A DNA stretch of 64,000 nucleotides from CAMAVH01 sp964628235 (GTDB lineage Bacteria > Pseudomonadota > Alphaproteobacteria > SMXQ01). The position numbers were made by a program, and so were the translations under genes. The notes below the pieces were generated by a model. The model made no database searches, was not told the DNA's origin, and was given only the letters and a program-made list of their open reading frames with translations. The stretch spans positions 1-64,000 of the forward strand of contig CAZVLU010000011.1 of assembly GCA_964628235.1 (NCBI GenBank). The letters run 5' to 3'. Shown piece by piece: positions 16,359 through 25,338 of this stretch. Position 1 is the first letter of the stretch. Every line of letters starts with the position of its first letter.

Positions 16359-17429
16359 ATGACGCTGATTCTCTCGAACGATGACGTCCAAAATCTGCTG
16401 ACCATCGAGGACTGCATCGAAGCGCTCGACGAAGGCTATCGCGAGATCGGCGAAGGCCGCGCCGGCAACCGCACGCGCTCCGACATCGTCACGCCGACCA
16501 TCCATGAGGGCGGCCTCTATGCGCTGAAATCCATGGACGGCGTGATCCCCAAGCAGAAAGTCGCCGCCATCCGCATCAATTCCGACATCCTCACCTGGGA
16601 AATGCGCGCCGGAAACCGCGTGCGCGTGAAAAAGCCCGCCGCTCCTGGCGAGCGTTACGTCGGCTTGGTGCTGCTATTCTCGACCGACACGGGCGAGCCG
16701 CTGGCGATCTTTCCCGACGGCGTCATGCAGCGCCTGCGCGTCGCCGCCACGTCGGCGCTCGGCGTCAAACTTTTGGCGCGCAAGAACGCAAAGACTGTCG
16801 CCCTGCTCGGCGCCGGCTGGCAAGCCGGCAGCCAGGCTATGGCGGTCTGCGCCGTGCGCGACATCAAGGACATCCGCGTCTACAGCCCGACGCCGGCGAC
16901 CCGCGAAGCCTTCTGCCGCGAGATGGCCAATCAGGTCCCTGCCCGGCTGACGCCGATGAGCAGCCCCGAGGAGGCCGTGAAGGGTGCCGACATCGTGCTT
17001 TGCGCCACCAATTCGCTGGGCAGCGTCTTCAAGGCAGATTGGGTCGAGCCGGGAATGCATCTCGGCAGCATCAAGCCGGCCGAATTGGAAGCCGCCGCCG
17101 TCGCCATGGCCGCTGTCGCCGTGACGCATTACCACGACAACGAGCCGACGATCATCCGCACCCATATCGATCCGGCAAAAGCCGACCAGCATGGCGTGCG
17201 GCACGAGCCGACCGGAATCGACGAATCCGCCATGCCCACCCTGCCCGACCTCATCCTCGGCCGGACCAAGGGGCGCACGGACGACAGCCAGATCACCGCC
17301 TTCCTCAATCATGCGGGCCTCGGCTATCAGTTCGCCGTCTGCGGCGCGGCCCTGCTGAAAAAGGCGCAAGCCGCCAAAGCGGGCAATGAATTACCGACCG
17401 AATGGTTCACCGAGGACGTGCATCCCTAG
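16359..17429 (+). CDS. Ornithine cyclodeaminase/mu-crystallin family protein 2
   Basis: The 356-residue protein is a tandem paralogue of the preceding gene. Both begin MTLILSN and share LTI/LTM, RTRSD, LKSMDGV, RINSDI, LVLLFST, EPLAIFPDGVMQR and the C-terminal NELPTEWFTEDVHP or its near copy. The Rossmann motif is LLGAGWQAGSQ. The ATG at 16359 is preferred over an in-frame TTG at 16344 because it aligns with the paralogue's start. The pair may encode two subunits of a heteromer or two enzymes with related substrates. A long bidirectional terminator follows. Confidence 0.85.
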   Translation: MTLILSNDDVQNLLTIEDCIEALDEGYREIGEGRAGNRTRSDIVTPTIHEGGLYALKSMDGVIPKQKVAAIRINSDILTWEMRAGNRVRVKKPAAPGERYVGLVLLFSTDTGEPLAIFPDGVMQRLRVAATSALGVKLLARKNAKTVALLGAGWQAGSQAMAVCAVRDIKDIRVYSPTPATREAFCREMANQVPARLTPMSSPEEAVKGADIVLCATNSLGSVFKADWVEPGMHLGSIKPAELEAAAVAMAAVAVTHYHDNEPTIIRTHIDPAKADQHGVRHEPTGIDESAMPTLPDLILGRTKGRTDDSQITAFLNHAGLGYQFAVCGAALLKKAQAAKAGNELPTEWFTEDVHP

Positions 17430-17442
17430 CGCGTCCGAGCAG

Positions 17443-17488
17443 CGATAACGAAGGGCGGAACCTCACGGTCCCGCCCTTTTGTTATCGG
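17443..17488. terminator. Bidirectional terminator
   Basis: CGATAAC and GTTATCG form the outer arms, and GGGCGGAACC and GGTCCCGCCC the inner arms, of a long hairpin with a T tract on the plus strand and A's before it. It separates the convergent cyclodeaminase pair and nhaA and overlaps the nhaA stop codon. Confidence 0.85.
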
Positions 17489-18690
17489 CTTGCCGTCGGC
17501 GCTCCCTCGGGCTTGGCAAGCCGCAGCAGCAGCCAGCCGCAAAGGGCTGATAGGAGCGAGCCGGCCAAGACGCCGATCTTCACCGCGTCGCCCATCTCCG
17601 GCATGCCCGGAAAAGCCAAAGCGCCGATGAACAGGCTCATGGTGAAACCGATGCCGCAGAGCAGAGCGACGCCATAGAGTTGCGTCCAAGTCGCGCCGGC
17701 CGGCAGATCGGCAAGGCCGCAGCGGATGACGACCCAAGAGAAGGCGAACACGCCGACTTGTTTGCCGAGGAACAAACCCATGGCGATGCCGAGCGGCACT
17801 GTCCCCAGCATAACCCGCGGATCGGTGCCGATCAGCGCGACGCCGGCGTTGGCGAAGCCGAAGATCGGCACGATCAGGAAAGCGACCCAGGGCTGGATGC
17901 CGTGCTCCAAGATATGCAGCGGCGACGTGCGGCTCTCGGGCTTGCCGGGCGTGGGCCGCAACGGGATCGTCAGCGCCAAGGCCACGCCGGCCAAGGTCGC
18001 GTGGACGCCAGACTTCAGAACCAGGACCCAGAGCAACAGGCCGAGCAGCAAATAGGGCCACAGCCGGGTGATGCCGAAGCGGTTCAAAGCGATCAGGGCC
18101 GCCAAGGTCAGGCCCGCCAGCGCCAGCATCAGAACGGACAATTCGGCGGTGTAGAAGAGCGCGATGATGACCACCGCGCCGAGATCGTCGAGAATCGCCA
18201 AGGTCGCCAGGAAAATCTTCAGCGAGGCCGGCACGCGAGGCCCAAGCAACGATAGGATGCCGAGCGCGAAGGCGATATCGGTCGCCGCCGGAATGGCCCA
18301 GCCACGCAGCAAATGCGGCGCATCGAGATTGAAACCGATGTAGATCAGCGCCGGCACGGCCATGCCGCCGGCGGCAGCGATGCCCGGCAAGGCGCGGCGC
18401 GGCCAAGTCTGCAATTGGCCATCGAGCATCTCGCGCTTGATTTCTAGCCCGACCAACATGAAGAACAGGGCCATCAGGCCGTCGTTGATCCAATGCAGCA
18501 AGGTCATGCCGAAGATCGGCTGTTCGAGTCCGCTAAAATAGACATCCGCAGCCGGCGAATTGGCGACGATGAGCGCCATAACGGCAGCGGCCATCAGTAA
18601 GAGGCCGCCGGACGCTTCATTGTCGAGCAAACGGCGCAAAGCGGACGGGGGCTTCTCTCGGCCGCGATTTGAGGTCTGATTCATCAACAT
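17482..18690 (-). CDS. nhaA: Na+/H+ antiporter NhaA
   Basis: The 402-residue inner-membrane protein exchanges Na+ for H+ and supports pH and sodium homeostasis. It has about 12 hydrophobic segments. Family hallmarks are LLDNEASGG, the pore region AIPAATDIAFALGIL, and the essential aspartate pair in LAILDDLGAVV, plus the C-terminal GFTMSLFI. The start at 18690 is used; an in-frame ATG two codons later is equally possible. It is monocistronic, bounded by terminators on both sides. It could energise sodium-coupled carboxylate uptake in this region, but that is only a suggestion. Confidence 0.93.
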   Translation of the reverse strand: MLMNQTSNRGREKPPSALRRLLDNEASGGLLLMAAAVMALIVANSPAADVYFSGLEQPIFGMTLLHWINDGLMALFFMLVGLEIKREMLDGQLQTWPRRALPGIAAAGGMAVPALIYIGFNLDAPHLLRGWAIPAATDIAFALGILSLLGPRVPASLKIFLATLAILDDLGAVVIIALFYTAELSVLMLALAGLTLAALIALNRFGITRLWPYLLLGLLLWVLVLKSGVHATLAGVALALTIPLRPTPGKPESRTSPLHILEHGIQPWVAFLIVPIFGFANAGVALIGTDPRVMLGTVPLGIAMGLFLGKQVGVFAFSWVVIRCGLADLPAGATWTQLYGVALLCGIGFTMSLFIGALAFPGMPEMGDAVKIGVLAGSLLSALCGWLLLRLAKPEGAPTASR

Positions 18691-18768
18691 GCTTTCATGC
18701 GAAGAAAAAATTCCAGCAATTTTACAATGCTGTCGCGCTAGCCAATCTAAAAATTTTGCGCGGCAAAA

Positions 18769-18804
18769 GCAAAGGGCGGGACCTCGCGGTCCCGCCCTTT
18801 TTCG
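18769..18804 (-). terminator. Rho-independent terminator of the TctA-TctB fusion gene
   Basis: AAAGGGCGGGACC (18771-18783) pairs with GGTCCCGCCCTTT around TCGC. In minus-strand orientation a T-rich tail follows. It sits 20-50 bases after the stop of the permease gene. Confidence 0.85.
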
Positions 18805-18822
18805 TCAAGTCGTCGTCTCGGC

Positions 18823-20910
18823 TTACAGGCTGGGAATGCCCAGGGCCTTGAGCGCCGGGAACCACGTGCCCAACAAGGTCTGCGGCCACGGGATGGTCAG
18901 CAGTTGGTCGAACACGATATAGACGAACGTCACCACGGAGAGCGCGTAAGGAACGACGATCTTCCAAGGCTCGTTGTTTTCCAAGCGCATGAACAAGACG
19001 ACGAAGAGCGGCGCGGTCGGGATCAGACCGATCGTCGCCATCGAGGCCATGAAGCCGACCATCCATCCGAAGAAGACCAAGCTGCGCAGAGCGACCATCT
19101 TCGGCGGGATATGCGCCGTGTCCGATTCCAGATCCATATGGATCTTCTGCACGAGTTCCTTCGTTTGGTCGGTTTCCACCGTGGTCATCGCAAGATCAGC
19201 CAAACTCTTCGTTTCGGCAGGACGCCGGAAGATCTGGTTGAGCAGACTGACCGAGCAGAAGACCAAGCCCGCCGAACCGACGATCATCGGCACGATCTTC
19301 GCGTCGAAGTTCCAGCGCGAGGCTTCATACAGCATGTAGCCCATGATCGAGAGGAACAGCACGTAGAAGATGTTCGACAGCTTGAAGGTCGGCGCGCCGA
19401 AGTCGGTGAGCATGTTCTTCAGGCCGCCGTGGCTACGGACGTCCTGCAGAACGGGACGGATGAAGCTCAGGAGGGCCATACCCAACACGACCATCACGAC
19501 CGGACGTCCGAGCCAATCGAGGCCGTAACGCTCCACCGAGATGAACATGTAGCGCTCGATGATATCGCCCAGAACCAGGCCGAGAATCAGCGGCGGGCGC
19601 GGCCACTTCAGCTGCTTCATGATCCAGCCGAGATAGCCGAAGAACAGCAGGAAGTAGAGATCGCCCCACTGGCGCGAGCCTTCGAAGGCGCCGATATAAA
19701 TGACCGACAGAACCGCCGGGCAGATCAGCGTGTAGCGGAGCGTGGCGAGCTTGGCGAAATAGCCCGACCACAGGTAGCACATGCCGGCGCCGACGATGTT
19801 GGCGATCGCGATCGACCACACCATCGAGTAGGTCACGCTGAGGTTCTTGCCCAGCATGTCCGGGCCCGGGACGAGGCCGTGGATCAGGAACGCGCCGAGC
19901 AGGATGGCCATGCCTGCGCCGCCGGGCACGCCGAACGCCACGGTAGTGACGAGCGAGCCGCCTTCCTTGGCGTTGTTCGTCGATTCCGAGGCGATGACGC
20001 CGCGAACGTCACCCTTGCCGAAGGTCTGGCTGGCGCCGCGCTCTGACTTGAGCGCATGACCGTATGCGAGCCAGTCGACGACTGAGCCGCTGATGCCGGG
20101 AACAGCACCCAGGCCGGCGCCGATCCAAGAGCAACGGATGATCAACCACCAATGGCGCAAGCAGTCCTTAATGCCTGCGACCATGCCTGACTTGATGTCG
20201 TATTTAGCAGTACCGGCGATCGCCGTTCGAGCGATAGCCAGGTCGCAAAGCTCGGGCAAGGCGAACAGGCCGAGGGTCGCGGGAACCAGAGGCAGGCCGT
20301 CCCAGAGATAAAGGCTGCCCATCGTCCAGCGAAGCGTGCCGGTCTGCGGGTCGGAGCCGATCATGGCGAGCATGATGCCGAAGCAGGCCACCGTCATGCC
20401 GCGCAGCGGCGCGGTGCCGGCGAGCACGGCCACCATCGAGATGCCGAACAGCGCCAGAGCGAGCAGTTCGGGCGAACCGATGAAAAGCATGACCGGGCGC
20501 AGCAGCGGAATGCTGACGCCGAGCAGCGCGGCGCCGAACAGGCCGCCGAGCATTGAGGAGAAGTACGACGCGCTCAGCGCGCGGCCCGCTTCGCCGTTCT
20601 TGGCCATCGGGAAGCCGTCAAGGACGGTTGCCGCAGATGCTGCACCTCCGGGCACGCCGAAGAGCACAGCAGGAATGGGATCGCCCGTGTTGGTCGCCGC
20701 ACCAAGGCCGAGCAGAAGCGCGAAGGCCGAGTACGGATCCATGTCGAACGTGAAGGGCAGAAGCAGCGCGGTACCGGCGACGCCGCCGATACCGGGGATG
20801 ATGCCGAGCACCAGTCCCATAACCACGCCGAGCGAAAGATACATCATTCGCTCGGGGCTCAAGATGATGAACAGCGCGTCTGTCGCTGCTCCAATCATAG
20901 ATACTTCCAT
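18823..20910 (-). CDS. TctA-TctB fusion permease of the TTT family
   Basis: The 695-residue membrane protein combines both membrane subunits of a tripartite tricarboxylate transporter. Residues 1 to about 500 are TctA-like: GIIPGIGGVAGTALLLPF near residue 36, GVPGGAASAATVLDG, and the second-half motif GAVPGISGSVVDWLAYG. After a hydrophilic junction (RSHGGLKNMLTDFG) the last 180 residues form a TctB/DUF1468-like unit with four membrane segments separated by an acidic loop. No tctC is fused or immediately adjacent on this transcript, although a TctC gene lies 1.4 kb upstream beyond ubiX. The substrate is unknown. Confidence 0.88.
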   Translation of the reverse strand: MEVSMIGAATDALFIILSPERMMYLSLGVVMGLVLGIIPGIGGVAGTALLLPFTFDMDPYSAFALLLGLGAATNTGDPIPAVLFGVPGGAASAATVLDGFPMAKNGEAGRALSASYFSSMLGGLFGAALLGVSIPLLRPVMLFIGSPELLALALFGISMVAVLAGTAPLRGMTVACFGIMLAMIGSDPQTGTLRWTMGSLYLWDGLPLVPATLGLFALPELCDLAIARTAIAGTAKYDIKSGMVAGIKDCLRHWWLIIRCSWIGAGLGAVPGISGSVVDWLAYGHALKSERGASQTFGKGDVRGVIASESTNNAKEGGSLVTTVAFGVPGGAGMAILLGAFLIHGLVPGPDMLGKNLSVTYSMVWSIAIANIVGAGMCYLWSGYFAKLATLRYTLICPAVLSVIYIGAFEGSRQWGDLYFLLFFGYLGWIMKQLKWPRPPLILGLVLGDIIERYMFISVERYGLDWLGRPVVMVVLGMALLSFIRPVLQDVRSHGGLKNMLTDFGAPTFKLSNIFYVLFLSIMGYMLYEASRWNFDAKIVPMIVGSAGLVFCSVSLLNQIFRRPAETKSLADLAMTTVETDQTKELVQKIHMDLESDTAHIPPKMVALRSLVFFGWMVGFMASMATIGLIPTAPLFVVLFMRLENNEPWKIVVPYALSVVTFVYIVFDQLLTIPWPQTLLGTWFPALKALGIPSL

Positions 20911-21536
20911 CGTCGTATACCCCGACTAGTCTATTTTTACTCGGGCCACGGCAACATGCCGCACCCGGTATCCTTCTGCCCCCGCGCCATCGTCTTCACT
21001 GCGCCGCTCTCTCAAATGGAGCGGTCGCCGTGCTGCAGCACGACGCGGTCGTTGCGACTGTCTGGATATGGAGGGAACGGTTGTCTCGCCGAGATCGGGC
21101 GAAAACCGCACAACGGAAGCCTGCCGGACCTCGCACGCTGCTCAGGTCGCGACAAATCTCTACTTCCCCTGCTCCGACCGCTTTCGCCTACATGGCGTCA
21201 TTGCCGGAACAACCCCCACGAACATCTGGTTCGACCTGACATTCGCTTCTTATTATTGTCGATGATACAGCGCCAATCCTTAGACGCTGCACCGCCGAAT
21301 TAAGCCCGCGATGCTATGGGATGGTCCTGGGGGTGTCAATCAAACAGGCGACAATTTGGCTGCGAAATGCAGACAATTCGTGATCGCCTATAACAGCCGC
21401 AAAGGCTTGGCCTATTGAGCCGATTCGCCCCCACAAGGATTTGCCGTTGTGGTCTTTTGCGCTGCAAAAGAGCGTTTCGCCGATTGATTCGATAACGAAT
21501 CGCAACAGATCGCCGGTGCCCGGGAAGCGGACCCCG
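20911..21536. other. Intergenic region with a possible gene remnant
   Basis: The region between ubiX and the fusion permease should contain the permease promoter. An inverted repeat GATTCG-ATAA-CGAATC lies at about 21486-21501. On the minus strand 21314-21536 reads as protein-like sequence without a start (ending HELSAFRSQIVACLIDTP), which could be the 3' end of a decayed gene. No known domain is recognised. Confidence 0.35.
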
Positions 21537-22112
21537 TTACGCCTGCGGCGGCGTATCCTTCCAACGCGGATACAACCGGTGCTGCACGTCAAAGAGATCG
21601 AGCGCCTTGCCGATCGTGTGATTGATGACGTCGTCCAGCGTTTTGGGGCGATGGTAGAACGCCGGCACCGGCGGCAGCACGAGGGCGCCATATTTGGCGG
21701 CGCGCGCCATCAATTCGAGGTGGCCGAGATGCAGCGGCGTCTCGCGCACTAGCAGCACGACGCGGCGCGCCTCCTTGAGGCAAACGTCGGCGGCGCGGGT
21801 CAGCAGATTGTCGTCATAGGAGTTGACGATACCCGACAACGTCTTAATCGAGCAGGGCGCGACGATCATGCCATCGGTCTTGAAAGAGCCGCTCGACAGC
21901 GACGCGCCGATGTCCTTCTGGTTGTGCACGACATCGGCGAGCGCCTTGACGTCGGACACCGACCAGTCGGTCTCGTCGAGGATCGTCTGCCCCGCCGACG
22001 GAGACATGATGAGATGCGTTTCGACGTCCGGCACGGCCTTGAGCGCCTCAAGGGCGCGAACGCCGTAAATGGCGCCCGAGGCGCCCGAAATGCCGATGAT
22101 GATTCTACGCAT
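21537..22112 (-). CDS. ubiX: Flavin prenyltransferase UbiX family
   Basis: The 191-residue enzyme joins a dimethylallyl group to reduced FMN, making the prenylated FMN cofactor that UbiD decarboxylases need. The start at 22112 (MRRIIIGISGASG) matches the family. The FMN/prenyl-phosphate motifs are GISGASGAIYG, MSPSAGQTI, GSFKTDGMIVAPCS, and RRVVLLVRETPLHLGHLELM, with a further PPVPAFYHRP segment near the C-terminus. It is the only UbiX in the window and could serve both UbiD proteins (28.5 and 60.3 kb). Confidence 0.93.
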   Translation of the reverse strand: MRRIIIGISGASGAIYGVRALEALKAVPDVETHLIMSPSAGQTILDETDWSVSDVKALADVVHNQKDIGASLSSGSFKTDGMIVAPCSIKTLSGIVNSYDDNLLTRAADVCLKEARRVVLLVRETPLHLGHLELMARAAKYGALVLPPVPAFYHRPKTLDDVINHTIGKALDLFDVQHRLYPRWKDTPPQA

Positions 22113-22282
22113 GGGGACTCGAAAGTTGCGAGAGGGAGGTCGCGGCCTCGAACGGCAGCGCCGGGAACAATCCATATACGACTGGCAGCGCGATCCGGAC
22201 CCGTGCGGCGGCACATCGTCCGCCTACCATACAAAATTCGCTCGTGAAGTCCACGGCGAGGCGCGTTCTGGGAGGGGCCAAT

Positions 22283-22316
22283 ATGAAAAAGGGCGTCCCG
22301 AAGGACGCCCTTTCAT
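22283..22316 (-). terminator. Terminator downstream of TctC 3
   Basis: GGGCGTCC and GGACGCCC pair around CGAA (about 22291-22310). The minus-strand transcript continues with a T-rich tail. It separates the TctC gene from ubiX. Confidence 0.8.
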
Positions 22317-22356
22317 CAAGATCAGGGTCGCCGGCCCTTGGGGCCAGCGGCGAAGA

Positions 22357-23424
22357 TTACTTCTTCTCCTGAACGACGTTGTCGCGCTTGCTCGAAGCCT
22401 CGCCGGCCTCTTTCAGGACATCCTTGGGCATCGCGGCGACCTTGTTGACGATCCGCTCGACAGTGTCGCCCGAGACGAGTTCGATTTCGAGCTTCGCCTT
22501 ATCAGCCTCGGCAATGAACTCCGGGTCCTTCATCATCGCGGCGAAGGCATCGCGCAGCGCCTTCACACGATCGGCCGGCACGGCCGGCGGGGCGACATAC
22601 GGACGGCCCATGGGCTGGCCGGAGAACACGACTTCGAGAATCTGGCGCTGGCGATCGTTTTTCGCGAGATCGAGGATCAGCGGGACGTTCGGCAGGTCCG
22701 GATGCTTTTCGAGGGCGAATTGCACGGTGACGTCGAGCTTCTTCTCGGCGAGCCACTGCGGGCGCGTCGACTTGACCGACGACCACGACCAGCCGCAACG
22801 GCCTTCGACTTCGCCGCGCTCGATGGCGAGGTTGACGTCGTTGCCGCCCGGATAGCCGGTGATGAGCTTCAGCTTGGCTCCGAGCACGTTGTTCATGGTC
22901 AGCGGGAAATTGTCGGTGTCGGCGCCGGGGCCGGTGCCGCCGACGACATGCGGCTTGGTCAGCAAGTCTTCGACGGTCTTGACGCCAGCGGTGTGCCAGA
23001 AGCCGCAAATGCTGACTTCATTGTTCATGCTGCCGATCCAGGTGAACTTGGTCGGATCGAACTTCGCCTGGGGATTGTCGAACAGCGGCTCGAAGGCGGC
23101 GGCGCGCGCCACTGTGCCGAAGGTCGTGCCGTCTTTGGGCAACGTGTTCGCAAGCGCGTTGGCAAGCAGCAAGCTGCCGGCGCCCGGCATGTTGCGCGGG
23201 GTCATGCTGGGGTTGCCGGGCAGGTGCTTGCCCATGTGGCGCACGAGCACGCGGGCGTAGGTGTCGTAGCCGCCGCCCGTGCTGTAACCGATAAAAACGT
23301 CGACGTTCTTGCCCTTGTAGAAAGACGCGACGTCTTGAGCGAGCGCCATGGAAACCGGGGCCGCAGCGCAGAAGCCGGCGGCGACAGCAGTCAGAGCCAG
23401 ACGGTTAAGTCCTGACATCTTCAT
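22357..23424 (-). CDS. TctC/Bug-family substrate-binding protein 3
   Basis: The 355-residue periplasmic receptor has a signal peptide (ending near SMALAQDVAS), then GGGYDTYARVLVRHMGKHLPG, RNMPGAGSLL, FTWIGSMNN and KLKLITGYPGGND. A ribosome site AAGGAG precedes the ATG at 23424. It is transcribed alone, with a terminator after it and a divergent LysR gene 467 bp upstream, which suggests the LysR protein controls it. In the mature part CGFWH and GRCGWSW contain cysteines unusual for the family. The ligand is unknown. Confidence 0.9.
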   Translation of the reverse strand: MKMSGLNRLALTAVAAGFCAAAPVSMALAQDVASFYKGKNVDVFIGYSTGGGYDTYARVLVRHMGKHLPGNPSMTPRNMPGAGSLLLANALANTLPKDGTTFGTVARAAAFEPLFDNPQAKFDPTKFTWIGSMNNEVSICGFWHTAGVKTVEDLLTKPHVVGGTGPGADTDNFPLTMNNVLGAKLKLITGYPGGNDVNLAIERGEVEGRCGWSWSSVKSTRPQWLAEKKLDVTVQFALEKHPDLPNVPLILDLAKNDRQRQILEVVFSGQPMGRPYVAPPAVPADRVKALRDAFAAMMKDPEFIAEADKAKLEIELVSGDTVERIVNKVAAMPKDVLKEAGEASSKRDNVVQEKK

Positions 23425-23891
23425 GTGAGATTACTCCTTCTTATGTAAGGCCTGCGATGCGGCGCTCGTGTGAGCGGCGCGGCGCATTCGGTGAACGACT
23501 TCGCGTGGCGACGGAAAATCCCGGAATCCCTGCGATTCGTATGACGGGTTTCTTGTGACGGGTTTCTTGGGCCGGGCGCGATGCGTTTTTATTAATCCGT
23601 CGCCGACGTCGATTTGCGCAGAGACTAATTCCTGCCTATGGCGGGATCAAGACGAAATCATGTTATTTCTAAGGGAATTCGGGGCCAGATAAAGCCTGCG
23701 AATGCTGGATATTTTTCATGCCTTCAAGTGCGAGGAATTCGCAATATCGCCTCCCGTTATTGCCTGCAATCAAACCAGAATGCTGCGCCGCACAAGTTAT
23801 AGGCAGAGGCAAACGACTGCCGCTGTGCGCAGGATGCGTCCTGCTCTATATTTTTTGACAATCGAAGGCTGGCAATAGGAAAGCGCTGCGG
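23425..23891. other. Divergent promoter region between TctC 3 and LysR
   Basis: No gene is seen. The region is AT-richer than average towards the LysR gene and contains the perfect 14-bp tandem repeat listed separately. The LysR-type operator and both promoters are expected here. Confidence 0.5.
23542..23569. repeat. Perfect 14-bp tandem duplication
   Basis: TGACGGGTTTCTTG occurs twice without a gap (23542-23555 and 23556-23569). It lies in the intergenic region upstream of the TctC gene. Confidence 0.85.
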
Positions 23892-24809
23892 ATGGATCGC
23901 CTCAAAACGATGGAGACCTTCGTCAGCATCGTGAAGACGGGCAACCTGTCGGAGACGGCCCGCCAGCTTTCCGTGTCGCGCGCCATCGTCAGCCGGCATT
24001 TGCAGCAGCTCGAAGAGCATCTCGGCGCCCGCCTGTTCAACCGCACGACGCGGCAGATCGCGCTAACAGACATCGGCGAGCGCTACTATGCCTTCTGCAG
24101 CAAGATCCTCAGCGAGATCGAGGATGAAGAGATGGCCGTCTCGCGCCAGCAAACCCAGCCCAAAGGCATGCTGCGTCTGCTCGCCTCCCCGTCCTTCGGC
24201 AACATGCAGCTCGGTCCCATCGTCGCCGACTTCCTGGCCGCCTACCCGACCATCCAGGTCTCGATGGAGCTCACCTCTTACGAAGTTCCCGATCTCGACA
24301 AAAAGACCTTCGATCTCGCGGTGCATCTGTCGGACACGTCGCCCGATACGCCGCTCGTCGGGCGCAAGGTCGGCGAAATCCGTTGGCTGCTCTGCGCCTC
24401 GCCGAAATATCTCGAGAAATTCGGCGCTCCCGAGGCGCTCGATGACCTCGCGAAGCACAACTGCCTGCTCATGCGCACCACCAGCCGCAAGCCGGTCTGG
24501 ACCTTCAAACGCGGCAGCCAATCGGCCAGCGTCAAGATCGCCGGATCGCTTGCCACCAACAGCGTGATGGGCACGCGCGCCGCCGTGCTTAAAGGCCTCG
24601 GTATTTCCATCCTGCCGATGTACGCGCTGAACGACGCGCTGGCGGACGGCTCGATCGTCGAACTGCTGCCTCAGTACCGCCTGCAGGGCCGCTCGGTCTA
24701 CGTGCTCTACCGCTTCAATCGTTACGTGCCGAACAAAGTGCGCGTGTTCATCGATTTCCTCGCCGCGCGCCTGGCCGCCGGCGACCAACCGGACCGTATC
24801 GCCGTTTAA
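23892..24809 (+). CDS. LysR-family transcriptional regulator
   Basis: The 305-residue protein has an N-terminal winged helix-turn-helix (residues 1-60; SVSRAIVSRHLQQLEEHLGARLFNRTTR is split over helices 2-3) and a C-terminal periplasmic-binding-like effector domain (from about residue 90, PKGMLRLLASPSFG). The N-terminus MDRLKTMETFVSIVKTGNLSETA places it in the CrgA/DsdC-like branch. It is divergent from the TctC 3 gene and upstream of the Rieske/amidohydrolase operon, either of which it could control. The effector is probably a carboxylate, by analogy only. Confidence 0.92.
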   Translation: MDRLKTMETFVSIVKTGNLSETARQLSVSRAIVSRHLQQLEEHLGARLFNRTTRQIALTDIGERYYAFCSKILSEIEDEEMAVSRQQTQPKGMLRLLASPSFGNMQLGPIVADFLAAYPTIQVSMELTSYEVPDLDKKTFDLAVHLSDTSPDTPLVGRKVGEIRWLLCASPKYLEKFGAPEALDDLAKHNCLLMRTTSRKPVWTFKRGSQSASVKIAGSLATNSVMGTRAAVLKGLGISILPMYALNDALADGSIVELLPQYRLQGRSVYVLYRFNRYVPNKVRVFIDFLAARLAAGDQPDRIAV

Positions 24810-24972
24810 CGCCAAGCTGATGCCGCCAACCGATCGATAGTGTCCAATATTATTGGACAATAATCCGGCATCGCTGCTTGCCAGCCACCACCGGCAGGTC
24901 AACACTGCAAGACAAGAACGAAGGCGCGGCCATCGTAGCGGCGCCCCCACAGCAGAGAGGAGAGTTGCCATC

Positions 24973-25338
24973 ATGGCAGAATGTTTCGTCGCCAAGGCGA
25001 CCGAACTGAAAGACGGCGACCGCCGCATCGTCATCCACGGCGACCATGAGATCGGCGTGTTTCGCGACAAGGGCGAACTTTACGCCTACAGCAACTATTG
25101 CCTGCACCAGGGCGGCCCGGCTTGCGAGGGCTTGATCATCGCCAAGGTCGAGGAAAACCTGCGCCCCGACAAAACCAGCAAAGGCCTGATCTTCAATCCT
25201 GACGAAATGCATTTCGTCTGTCCGTGGCACGGCTACGAGTACGACATGAAGACCGGCGAATGCGCCAGCGACCGCAAGCTCAAGCTGCGCCGCTACGAGA
25301 TCAAAACCAAGGGAGACGACCTCTATGTCGTCGTCTAA
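24973..25338 (+). CDS. Rieske [2Fe-2S] ferredoxin-like protein with an enlarged cluster loop
   Basis: The 121-residue soluble protein carries both Rieske motifs: C43-L-H45 (NYCLHQGG) and C83-P-W-H86 (CPWHGYEYD). These bind a 2Fe-2S cluster with two Cys and two His. The spacing between motifs is 37 residues, against about 15-17 in common Rieske ferredoxins; the extra loop (EGLIIAKVEENLRPDKTSKG) is highly charged. AGAGGAGAG precedes the ATG at 24973. Its last 14 bases overlap the next gene, and an amidohydrolase follows, so it probably passes electrons to an oxygenase or reductase acting on the same substrate. No oxygenase alpha subunit is encoded nearby. Confidence 0.85.
   Translation: MAECFVAKATELKDGDRRIVIHGDHEIGVFRDKGELYAYSNYCLHQGGPACEGLIIAKVEENLRPDKTSKGLIFNPDEMHFVCPWHGYEYDMKTGECASDRKLKLRRYEIKTKGDDLYVVV

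Noticed and set aside
24973..25338. Ring-hydroxylating dioxygenase component set
   Set aside because: Only a small Rieske protein is present; no alpha or beta oxygenase subunit or reductase is encoded nearby.
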